Below, one piece after another: positions 1 to 5,743 of a DNA stretch of 15,461 nucleotides (the first letter of the stretch is position 1; each line of letters begins with the position of its first letter). The notes beneath the pieces were generated by a model that saw only the letters and a list, made by a program, of their open reading frames with translations, made no database searches and was not told the DNA's origin. The stretch is taken from positions 1 to 15,461 of the forward strand of contig JAOZLO010000021.1 in the NCBI GenBank assembly GCA_029934775.1, given 5' to 3'. The stretch is from Desulfocapsaceae bacterium. Its GTDB lineage: Bacteria; Desulfobacterota; Desulfobulbia; Desulfobulbales; Desulfocapsaceae. A program made the translations under genes and the position numbers.

Positions 1-433
1 CCGGTACAATTTTCTCCTGATCCTTTTTTATAAAACTGCACTGCTTTGGAAATATCTCTCCAAAATTGCTGGAAAAAGAACTGCATATAATATTTACTAT
101 TTCACTGTACGAATTTTCAATTTCCTCACTGTATTCCTCCCTGCCAATAAATTCCTCAAGTTCGGAATTTGGCAGCATTATCAACGTACCAGCAAGTAAA
201 ATTGCATCTTTAATGCCTATGAACAGCCCGCCAGCCCCTTCTACGTCACCGACAATATCAATTTTGTCACAAATTTGTTTACCGACAAAATTGTTAAATA
301 CTTCTTCTTTAGTGGTAAGTTTTTTTTCACCATCTGTGAGAATAAACTCAACTCCAAGAAGAGCTGCCAGCTCGTCCTGCACATTACCCTGGATGGCTTC
401 AAGTACTGTATCAATTCGTTTTCTTGGATCCAT
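1..433 (-). CDS. CheX/CheC-like chemotaxis phosphatase (partial, 3' end off the left edge)
   Basis: The open frame starts at the ATG on 433-431 and reads leftward off the window with 144 complete codons and no stop. The frame has a stop at 461-463 and no other usable start between, so the ATG is the likely start, although no clear Shine-Dalgarno precedes it. The protein has a glycine-rich stretch near residues 62-75 (VGDVEGAGGLFIG) followed by a helix with E111-x2-N114 (SEIVNIICSSF). This is the E-x2-N arrangement that CheC/CheX/FliY phosphatases use to attack CheY-phosphate. It therefore looks like a second CheX-type protein beside the full cheX at 790-1284, with little obvious similarity to it outside the motif. 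A sigma28-type promoter at 544-570 would place it in the late flagellar/chemotaxis regulon. The family call rests on motif and fold pattern only; activity is inferred. Confidence 0.6.
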   Translation of the reverse strand, partial: MDPRKRIDTVLEAIQGNVQDELAALLGVEFILTDGEKKLTTKEEVFNNFVGKQICDKIDIVGDVEGAGGLFIGIKDAILLAGTLIMLPNSELEEFIGREEYSEEIENSYSEIVNIICSSFSSNFGEIFPKQCSFIKKDQEKIVP

Positions 434-543
434 AACGTAAATATAGGAGGTAAAAAGAACTCACCAGGAAGCTGTCAGAAGTTTGACATCGTAACCTTTA
501 CGCATAGCTTCCGTATATACATTGCTTAATATAATTGTTCTTC

Positions 544-570
544 TTATCGGGAGAAAAGATTAATACATTA
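544..570 (-). promoter_or_regulatory. Sigma28 (FliA-type) promoter for the left CheX-like gene
   Basis: On the - strand the site reads TAATGTAT, an 11-nt spacer, then CCCGATAA. The established enterobacterial sigma28 consensus is TAAAGTTT-N11-GCCGATAA, so 6 of 8 bases match in the -35, 7 of 8 in the -10, and spacing is exact. Transcription would start near 537, giving a leader of about 100 nt before the ATG at 433. Placement upstream of a chemotaxis gene and beside a flagellar operon supports the call. Confidence 0.7.
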
Positions 571-610
571 AGAACAAAGTGTTCTCCAGAGTATTGTTAC
601 ATAAATCCCA

Positions 611-768
611 GGAGGCTGTCCGAGAATGCCCTTTTGCCCAAACTCTTCAGAATTGTCGAAAAATAATACTCGCAATATTAACTATATGGCTGTGCTTATT
701 TTGAGAAAATTCTTCAATTTCGAACAAAATGTCTATTCTCGGACAAGCTCCTAGGAGGTTGTCCGAGA
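611..768. repeat. Inverted-repeat block resembling a small non-autonomous element (MITE-like) plus an extra end
   Basis: A 17-bp motif GGAGGCTGTCCGAGAAT at 611-627 is repeated inverted at 735-751 (ATTCTCGGACAAGCTCC) with two mismatches, bounding 141 bp. A third copy of the motif (GGAGGTTGTCCGAGA, 754-768) follows directly after two bases, in the orientation of the first. The 2nd and 3rd copies form a near-perfect palindrome at 738-767. The interior has no convincing ORF. The layout resembles terminal inverted repeats of a MITE or insertion-sequence remnant next to another element's end. No clear target-site duplication was found, so the mobile-element interpretation is inference. Confidence 0.5.
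738..767. terminator. 30-bp palindrome, possible weak terminator for the cheY-cheX transcript
   Basis: Positions 738-751 pair with 754-767 around a TA centre, with one G:G mismatch (747/758), giving a strong GC-containing stem. It lies 23 bases beyond the cheX stop codon on the - strand, where a terminator is expected. The sequence after the stem on the - strand (AATAGACATTTTG) is not a clean U tract, so intrinsic termination would be weak. The palindrome may simply result from two repeat ends lying head to head. Confidence 0.35.
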
Positions 769-789
769 CTGAATTACTTACGCAGTTTA

Positions 790-1284
790 TCACATAAGAT
801 TTACACGAGAACCATCTGTTACATAAAGAAGTTCTACCCAGAACTTTCCAGCATCCATATTTAACGGGACAACAATCCGTTGAGCATCTGCAACTCCACC
901 GGTAACTTCAAAAGATTCTCCTACTATTGTGGTAGGCAATGCCAGCACCAGATCAATATCAATTTTGGCATAGGATACCTTCAAGTTCCCTGCGACCATA
1001 TTTGCAATTTCTCCGATGGCATCTTTGACTTCTTCGTCAAGCTCCTCTTTCTCCACCCCTAAAAAGGCTGCCGTGATACCTTTGGCTACCTTTGCAGGAC
1101 AATGAATTGCCAGCATACCACTGAGTCCCCCTCCAAAACCAAGCATACTGGTCAAATTCGATTCAATAGTGCATGATTGATTTTTGATAACCTGGTCATT
1201 CTTCAGATCAACCATGAGCATTGTAGAGAAAACATCCTTAACTCCAGTAACGATTTCTTCTCCAATATTAAAACTTGTATCCAT
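790..1284 (-). CDS. cheX: Chemotaxis phosphatase CheX
   Basis: The 164-aa product has the CheX pattern: an N-terminal helix, a glycine-rich strand-turn (about residues 49-60, LGFGGGLSGMLAIHCP) and the catalytic helix DAIGEIANMVAGNLK with E92-x2-N95. This is the conserved E/N pair that CheX-family phosphatases use to position water on CheY-phosphate. A C-terminal hydrophobic strand region (VVPLNMDAGKFWVELLYV) matches the dimerising part of the fold. It is expected to act in the cytoplasm by dephosphorylating the CheY encoded just upstream at 1379-1750. The two genes are 94 bp apart on the same strand and probably cotranscribed. The ribosome site is modest (AAAGGGA about 8 nt before the ATG). 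Length and motif agree well with the family. Confidence 0.85.
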   Translation of the reverse strand: MDTSFNIGEEIVTGVKDVFSTMLMVDLKNDQVIKNQSCTIESNLTSMLGFGGGLSGMLAIHCPAKVAKGITAAFLGVEKEELDEEVKDAIGEIANMVAGNLKVSYAKIDIDLVLALPTTIVGESFEVTGGVADAQRIVVPLNMDAGKFWVELLYVTDGSRVNLM

Positions 1285-1378
1285 ACGTATTCCCTTTACT
1301 TTTTAGTGCCTCAATGCTGAATCCTGTCACTCAGCCCTGTCCCCCCTAAGGGTGTCCGTACCTGACTGCATCCACACT

Positions 1379-1750
1379 TTACAGTAGAGGTCCCAGTACT
1401 TCACGGACAATGTCGGGAGTAAAAGGTTTTTTGATCGCCCCGACTGCACCATAGGATTTGGCCTCACCTATGATATCATCACCGGTCTCTGTAGAAATCA
1501 TCAGCACAGGAATATCTTTTATGCTGTCGCGAGTCGATTTTTCTTTTAAAAATTCAATCCCACCCATATTAGGCATGTTGATATCGCTGAGCACAATATC
1601 AACTTTTTCACTTTCCAGTATCTCCAAAGCTTCAAGGCCGTCTGCAGCTTCAAACGTATTATCAAATTCGAATCCGGCCTGGCGGATGCATCTTCCAACA
1701 ATCTTTCTCATAGTGCTTGAATCATCAACCAGCAATACATTTTTACCCAT
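1379..1750 (-). CDS. cheY: Single-domain response regulator, CheY-like
   Basis: This is a stand-alone receiver domain of 123 aa from the chosen start. An ATG at 1762-1760 would add four residues, but it has no ribosome site. The ATG at 1750-1748 is preceded by GGAG six bases upstream and gives MGKNVLLVDDSS. In numbering from that start, the acidic pair is D9/D10, the phospho-acceptor is D56 (VLSDINMPNMGG), the switch hydroxyl is S86 (LMISTE) and the conserved lysine is K108 (IKKPF). The aromatic switch position corresponding to E. coli Tyr106 appears to be alanine (GAVGAIKKPF). A gene for a CheX phosphatase follows immediately, suggesting a signalling pair that controls flagellar switching or another motility output. 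CheY-like is firm; direct binding to the motor switch is inferred. Confidence 0.85.
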   Translation of the reverse strand: MGKNVLLVDDSSTMRKIVGRCIRQAGFEFDNTFEAADGLEALEILESEKVDIVLSDINMPNMGGIEFLKEKSTRDSIKDIPVLMISTETGDDIIGEAKSYGAVGAIKKPFTPDIVREVLGPLL

Positions 1751-1876
1751 TCTGTTCTCCATTTTTTATGTGGTATTTTTTCTTTCATGATTCTACTGAA
1801 ACAATCCAGAAGATACGAGCAACATACTATGTAACAATCATAATTTCGAGTAAATTTCTGTAAGAAACTACTTTAT

Positions 1877-1905
1877 GTTATACAACTTTCATTTACAAAA
1901 GTCAT
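1877..1905 (-). promoter_or_regulatory. Probable sigma70-type promoter of cheY-cheX
   Basis: On the - strand ATGACT (1905-1900) is separated by 17 nt from TATAAC (1882-1877), matching the housekeeping TTGACA/TATAAT elements in 4 and 5 of 6 positions. Transcription would begin near 1870, about 120 nt before the cheY start. The promoter lies inside a dyad (1877-1908) that could be an operator. AT-rich sequence makes chance matches possible. Confidence 0.42.
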
Positions 1906-1933
1906 AACCTCTCAGCACAGACAAAAAAATTTC

Positions 1934-1960
1934 TTTTGTCTTCTTTGTACTCTCTTTGTC
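1934..1960 (+). promoter_or_regulatory. Three TTTGT(C/A) repeats upstream of the sigma54 promoter (possible activator sites)
   Basis: TTTGTC at 1935-1940, TTTGTA at 1944-1949 and TTTGTC at 1955-1960 are spaced 9 and 11 bp start to start, about a helical turn, and lie roughly 70-90 bp upstream of the -24 element. The first copy is also the right arm of a 7-bp inverted repeat (1920-1926 with 1934-1940). Sigma54 promoters need an enhancer-binding activator upstream, so these are candidate sites. No known operator consensus was matched. Confidence 0.25.
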
Positions 1961-2024
1961 CTCAATGATTTGACTTTTTTTGATCTTAAGACAGTTTTTT
2001 AGAACAAGGAGCCAAACCATTATT

Positions 2025-2041
2025 TTGGTATACTATTTGCA
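2025..2041 (+). promoter_or_regulatory. Sigma54 (-24/-12) promoter of the flagellar operon
   Basis: The site reads TTGGTATACTATTTGCA, with the invariant GG (2027-2028) and GC (2039-2040) separated by exactly 10 nt. The -12 part TTTGCA is consensus; the CAC usually following GG is replaced by TAT. Transcription would start near 2052, eighteen bases before the ATG at 2070 and just upstream of its ribosome site. RpoN control of basal-body and hook genes is established in many polarly flagellated proteobacteria. The + strand genes to the window end could all be read from it, since no other clear promoter is visible. Confidence 0.78.
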
Positions 2042-2069
2042 TAAAGAAATTAAACAGGAAAAATTCATT

Positions 2070-4481
2070 ATGAAACACCTCATACTCGCCATATCAGCAT
2101 GTATCATCTGCATGTCCTACAATTCACTCCTGGCATCTGAACTTATTCAAGTGTCCAGGGTTGATAACGGAGACATTGTTCAGCTCTATTTTAGTTTTGA
2201 CAGAGCTCCAGCCTTCTCTGAAACGGTGAATGAAAGGCGGATCAATCTCATTTTCAACCATACACTCACTCCTCCTGATTTTAAAATATTCGAAACCGAC
2301 GACAACATAGTCAAATTTTTGCCACAAGTGGAGGGTGACAATTTTATACTCTCCCTCTTCTTCAGATATAAACCACAATATTATAAATTCACCAAAAGTG
2401 CTGAAGATACAATCGTTTTTGAAATTCTGCTTGGAAACCAGTTCAGTAAATCTTATAAGAATCTGGCTGACAGGCTAAAAGGGTTGACCGTTCTTGACAG
2501 AAATTCTACGTACAACAGTAATCCTTATCTGTTGTCTCCGTATACCAGTGACTGGATGTCATTTTTTTCTCGATACGAATCGCCAGTCACAATAAAAGTA
2601 CCCTTACGATTTAGTTTTCTTCCCTTTCCAATTATCAGTCTGCTCCCCGGTGGAAACATTGGGAACCAGCAAATATTATCTGCAAAAATGCTGGAAATTG
2701 CAGCCCAGGGACATTGGGGGCGGCTGGCGGAAATGATTTTATTGGAATTTCAGCTGGAACTTGACATCGAACGACAAAAAAAACTGGCCCTCACCTATGG
2801 CGAGCTTCTTGCCAGAAGCAATGATTTTGAGAGTGCTTATAAACAGCTCTACCTTTTGAACGAAAAATTTCCCGAAGAACTTATTGGCAATTTTGCCCAG
2901 TATCTTTTGATTCTCATCCGGGCAATCCACGAAGATCCATATATTGCAGATTTTGAATTCAGAAACCTTGAAAAAAAAATCAGTCTAACTAACCCACTGT
3001 CACCTTATCTCCATCTGTCGCTGATAGAGACTGCACTTGCAACATCACAATACGCGAGGATGAACAAACTCCTCCTCCAGGATGATATCGCCTTCCCTGA
3101 AAAAATTGAGCTGATCAGAAAAATCCGTCAGGCTGATTACTGGTTTGCAATTAAGCAACCGATCAAAGCATATGTCGCCTACAGTTTGCTCAAACAACCA
3201 GCTCTTCTTAAGGCACAGCCATATTCAATGAATGGAAGCTGCTCAACGCTCTATAATCAAAAAAAATTCAGACCGAGTTCAGAATGCTATGAGCAGCTTT
3301 CAACGCTTAATTTAAGTAAAAAGAACTCAGGGCTGGTTCGATACAGGGCGAACATGGCCAGACTCAAATTTGACAATCGAACACCTCTTATAAACAATTT
3401 TGCTCAAATTGAAGGTACATTTCCTGATACCGAATCCGGCCACAGAGCAGCACTGAAAAAAACGGACCTGCTCCTGCTGCAGGACAGAAGTCAATCGAAG
3501 TTGGCTCTAAAAAACTATACCAGTATCGGTGATCATTCAATTCTTCGCATTACTGCAGAGGAAGCCCTTTTTAAACAGGCACTGATTCACTCCATGCTCA
3601 ATCAGAATGACAAAAGTATTGTACTTCTTCAAAAATTTCTCAGAGAATTCAGACATGGGAATATCAGACCTACAGCCCAGGCCCTGCTCATCGAATTATT
3701 GCCAAAGGAAATAAAAAAACTTGTCGATGAAAAGTTATTTGTAAAGGCCCTGGTTCTCGCCAAACAAAACAAGGAATTATTTCAGAAAAATTGGATAAGC
3801 AGCGAATACCTCGTGGAAATCGCAGATGCCTATAGCAAAATTGGTATTAATAATGAGGCACAGCGACTCTACCTGTATTTGATTGAGATCGTACCGGTCG
3901 GTGAAAAGGAACAGCTTTATCTCCCTATGATCAAAGCTTCTTACAACCATGGGAACTACACTCTGGTTGAAGAATATTCCTCTCAATACACCTATAACTA
4001 CCCACAGGGAAAATTGAAGAGTGAAATTCTTTTTTTCCGACTGCAGGCACTTATTGGTAATGAAAGACTCGAAGATGCTCTTCGGCTTCTTCCATCCCCG
4101 CTTCCTGAGAATAATGAATCATATAGACTTGCGGCTTCCCTTTTTTATCGTACCGAAAAGTATGAGCAATGTGTGAACGCATTTAAAAAACTCACACAAT
4201 CATATCCATCTTTAAGTCAGGAAGAGCAAATTATGTACGGCGAAAGCCTTCTCAAAACAGAGGATTTTCTGGAAGCAGAAAATATATTCCAGCAGATAAC
4301 CAGGGACAATCCTTTTTTTGACCAAAGTCTCTATCGTCTGGCGGAACTTGAGAGAAGAAGGGGAAAGGAAAAAAATGCACTAAGATTATTTGAAAGAATT
4401 GTCGAAACAGGAACAAATGATCTTTGGAAAAAATATGCGACTAGAGAGTTACAATTTGCAGATGCTGCTGCCCGTATGTAA
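2070..4481 (+). CDS. Exported TPR-rich protein heading the flagellar operon (PflA-like architecture)
   Basis: The 803-aa product starts at the ATG on 2070, with AGGA ten bases upstream. The frame is open back to 1980, but that extension lies upstream of the predicted sigma54 transcription start. Residues 1-22 form a signal peptide (MKHLILAISACIICMSY, then LLASE), so the protein should be periplasmic or outer-membrane associated. Residues about 24-120 are beta-rich and resemble AMIN-type domains in pattern (hydrophobic strands, RINLIF). From about residue 200 to the end it is helical with TPR-like repeats, clearest at the C-terminus (ALRLFERIVETG; FLEAENIFQQITRDNP). I cannot name a gene. A signal peptide, beta N-domain and TPR solenoid of about 800 aa matches Campylobacter PflA, a periplasmic stator scaffold. 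Context suggests a motor-associated structural role, but homology is untested. Confidence 0.75.
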   Translation: MKHLILAISACIICMSYNSLLASELIQVSRVDNGDIVQLYFSFDRAPAFSETVNERRINLIFNHTLTPPDFKIFETDDNIVKFLPQVEGDNFILSLFFRYKPQYYKFTKSAEDTIVFEILLGNQFSKSYKNLADRLKGLTVLDRNSTYNSNPYLLSPYTSDWMSFFSRYESPVTIKVPLRFSFLPFPIISLLPGGNIGNQQILSAKMLEIAAQGHWGRLAEMILLEFQLELDIERQKKLALTYGELLARSNDFESAYKQLYLLNEKFPEELIGNFAQYLLILIRAIHEDPYIADFEFRNLEKKISLTNPLSPYLHLSLIETALATSQYARMNKLLLQDDIAFPEKIELIRKIRQADYWFAIKQPIKAYVAYSLLKQPALLKAQPYSMNGSCSTLYNQKKFRPSSECYEQLSTLNLSKKNSGLVRYRANMARLKFDNRTPLINNFAQIEGTFPDTESGHRAALKKTDLLLLQDRSQSKLALKNYTSIGDHSILRITAEEALFKQALIHSMLNQNDKSIVLLQKFLREFRHGNIRPTAQALLIELLPKEIKKLVDEKLFVKALVLAKQNKELFQKNWISSEYLVEIADAYSKIGINNEAQRLYLYLIEIVPVGEKEQLYLPMIKASYNHGNYTLVEEYSSQYTYNYPQGKLKSEILFFRLQALIGNERLEDALRLLPSPLPENNESYRLAASLFYRTEKYEQCVNAFKKLTQSYPSLSQEEQIMYGESLLKTEDFLEAENIFQQITRDNPFFDQSLYRLAELERRRGKEKNALRLFERIVETGTNDLWKKYATRELQFADAAARM

Positions 4482-4507
4482 ATCGATCCTACCAAAAAAG
4501 AGATAAT

Positions 4508-4924
4508 ATGGACATTTTAAAACCCCTCGACAGACAAATGCAGTTACTCAGTAAGGTTTTAGATCTTCGGGCTGAAAAAGCTCAAGTCATCTCTGCAAAT
4601 ATCGCAAATGCAGAAACGCCCGGATATTCCCCTTCCGTTTTTGACTTTGAACACGATCTCAGTAACGCAATTAAACAATCAGGCACCATTAATCTGACCA
4701 CCTCACATGCCAACCATATTTCGATTGGTCCTGCCAATTTCAGCTCTGTCGTAGGAAAAATATTGGAAGTCCCAGGCCAAGTACCAATTGGGGATCAAAA
4801 TGGTGTCAGTGTAGAACAGGAAATGATCGCACTTTCTGAAAATGAAATACTCTATGAAACATCGACACAACTGTTAAATAAAAAACTCAGCCTTCTCAAA
4901 CACGTCATATCCGGCGGTCAATAA
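4508..4924 (+). CDS. flgB: Flagellar proximal-rod protein FlgB
   Basis: At 138 aa this is the usual FlgB length. The N-terminal rod/hook signature is clear at about residues 29-40 (SANIANAETPGYSP), following a heptad-type helix. The C-terminus (QEMIALSENEILYETSTQLLNKKLSLLKHVISG) is the second half of the helical D0 region found in axial proteins. FlgB is exported by the flagellar type III apparatus and helps form the proximal rod with FlgC, FlgF and FliE in the periplasm. It lies 26 bp after the TPR gene, with AAGAGA as ribosome site, and 11 bp before flgC. No separate promoter is visible, so expression is probably from the sigma54 site at 2025. Confidence 0.95.
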   Translation: MDILKPLDRQMQLLSKVLDLRAEKAQVISANIANAETPGYSPSVFDFEHDLSNAIKQSGTINLTTSHANHISIGPANFSSVVGKILEVPGQVPIGDQNGVSVEQEMIALSENEILYETSTQLLNKKLSLLKHVISGGQ

Positions 4925-4935
4925 AGAGGTTAACA

Positions 4936-5367
4936 ATGGATATTTTTAATACATTTAAGGTGGCCAGTTCTGCACTCAAAGCAAACACTATCCGACTGAA
5001 TACAGTGAGTTCAAATCTTGCCAACGTTGAAACCACTTCCACTCCAGAAGGCGGTCCATACAAAAAAAAGTCCGTCTATTTCGAGAGCAAACCTATGAAT
5101 TTTCAGAATGAACTGGAGGGTAATATGAAAAATGCTGTCCAGGGTGTTGCGGTAACGAGGATCCTTGAAGATGACAGCCCACCCAGGAAAGTATACAACC
5201 CATCTCATCCCGATGCGCAGGAGGACGGCTATGTAGAGATGCCTAATATCAGTGTCCTCAAGGAGATGGTTGATATGATGTCTGCAACAAGAGCGTATCA
5301 AGCAAATGTCACTACAATCAAGTCAGCAAAAAGAATGGCCTTGAAGGCTCTTGAAATCGGGAGATAA
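4936..5367 (+). CDS. flgC: Flagellar proximal-rod protein FlgC
   Basis: The 143-aa product has the FlgC N-terminal axial motif (residues about 8-33: ASSALKANTIRLNTVSSNLANVETT) and the typical C-terminus ending VDMMSATRAYQANVTTIKSAKRMALKALEIGR. The central portion with a VYNPSHPDAQEDGYVEMPNI segment is the standard FlgC signature. It is a rod subunit exported by the flagellar type III system and stacked next to FlgB. The start has AGAGG about 7 nt upstream. The gene lies between flgB and fliE with very short gaps, the classic flgB-flgC-fliE order, so translation in one operon is expected. Confidence 0.96.
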   Translation: MDIFNTFKVASSALKANTIRLNTVSSNLANVETTSTPEGGPYKKKSVYFESKPMNFQNELEGNMKNAVQGVAVTRILEDDSPPRKVYNPSHPDAQEDGYVEMPNISVLKEMVDMMSATRAYQANVTTIKSAKRMALKALEIGR

Positions 5368-5372
5368 AAATT

Positions 5373-5672
5373 ATGACTAGTATTAATTCCCTTGCCTCTC
5401 TCTCACTGTCAGCAACAAGACAGGCAGATACCAGTGATGTCAGTCAGGCTAAATCCGGATTTGGTGATATATTATCTTCAACATTGAAATCAGTGAACAA
5501 TGCACAGATTGCAGGTGATACAGCCATTCAAAAACTTCAAACCGGGGAAGCGAAGCATCTTCATGAAGTGATGATTGCGGTGGAGGAAGCTGATGTCTCC
5601 CTTCGCATGCTGGTACAGATGCGCAATAAAGCACTGACCGCTTATGAAGAGATAATGCGTATGCAAATTTAA
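5373..5672 (+). CDS. fliE: Flagellar MS ring-rod junction protein FliE
   Basis: The 99-aa product matches FliE in length and in its conserved C-terminal half: GEAKHLHEVMIAVEEADVSLRMLVQMRNKALTAYEEIMRMQI, where the HEVMIAVEEA...RNK...AYEEIM..Q pattern is diagnostic. FliE links the MS ring formed by FliF to the proximal rod and is among the first exported substrates. The start is 5 bp after the flgC stop and is preceded by GGGAGA within the end of flgC. A 71-bp gap with dyad symmetry follows before fliF. Confidence 0.95.
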   Translation: MTSINSLASLSLSATRQADTSDVSQAKSGFGDILSSTLKSVNNAQIAGDTAIQKLQTGEAKHLHEVMIAVEEADVSLRMLVQMRNKALTAYEEIMRMQI

Positions 5673-5711
5673 GTTTTACGAGTTTATCAAATTTGATGTC
5701 GCCGTAAAAAC
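5673..5711. repeat. Nested dyad in the fliE-fliF gap
   Basis: GTTTTACG (5673-5680) and CGTAAAAAC (5703-5711) form an imperfect inverted repeat around the perfect 12-bp palindrome ATCAAATTTGAT (5686-5697). The structure fills most of the 71-bp gap between fliE and fliF. It could be an RNA hairpin that tunes or partly terminates transcription, or part of a dispersed intergenic repeat. No U tract follows. Confidence 0.4.
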
Positions 5712-5743
5712 AGGAATGACGTAAACTAGTCCAAGGATAATTC

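Noticed and set aside
66..529. Two + strand open frames (66-440 and 275-529)
   Set aside because: They lie antisense to the CheX-like gene and its leader, have serine- and isoleucine-rich shadow composition and no recognisable motif. The AGGAGG at 445-450 on the + strand is not followed by a start codon at a usable distance.
1320..1360. Possible terminator between cheY and cheX (CCCCTAAGGG)
   Set aside because: The stem is only three or four pairs and has no U tract; the two genes are more likely cotranscribed.
1458..1790. + strand frame of 110 codons
   Set aside because: It is antisense to cheY, whose receiver-domain residues are clearly encoded on the - strand.
1980..2069. N-terminal extension of the TPR protein from the ATG at 1980
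   Set aside because: It precedes the predicted sigma54 start site, has no ribosome site and would hide the signal peptide that begins at 2070.
2971..2979. Run of nine A within the TPR gene as a phase-variation tract
   Set aside because: Several similar A runs occur across this AT-rich region and all genes are intact, so there is no sign of selection for slippage.
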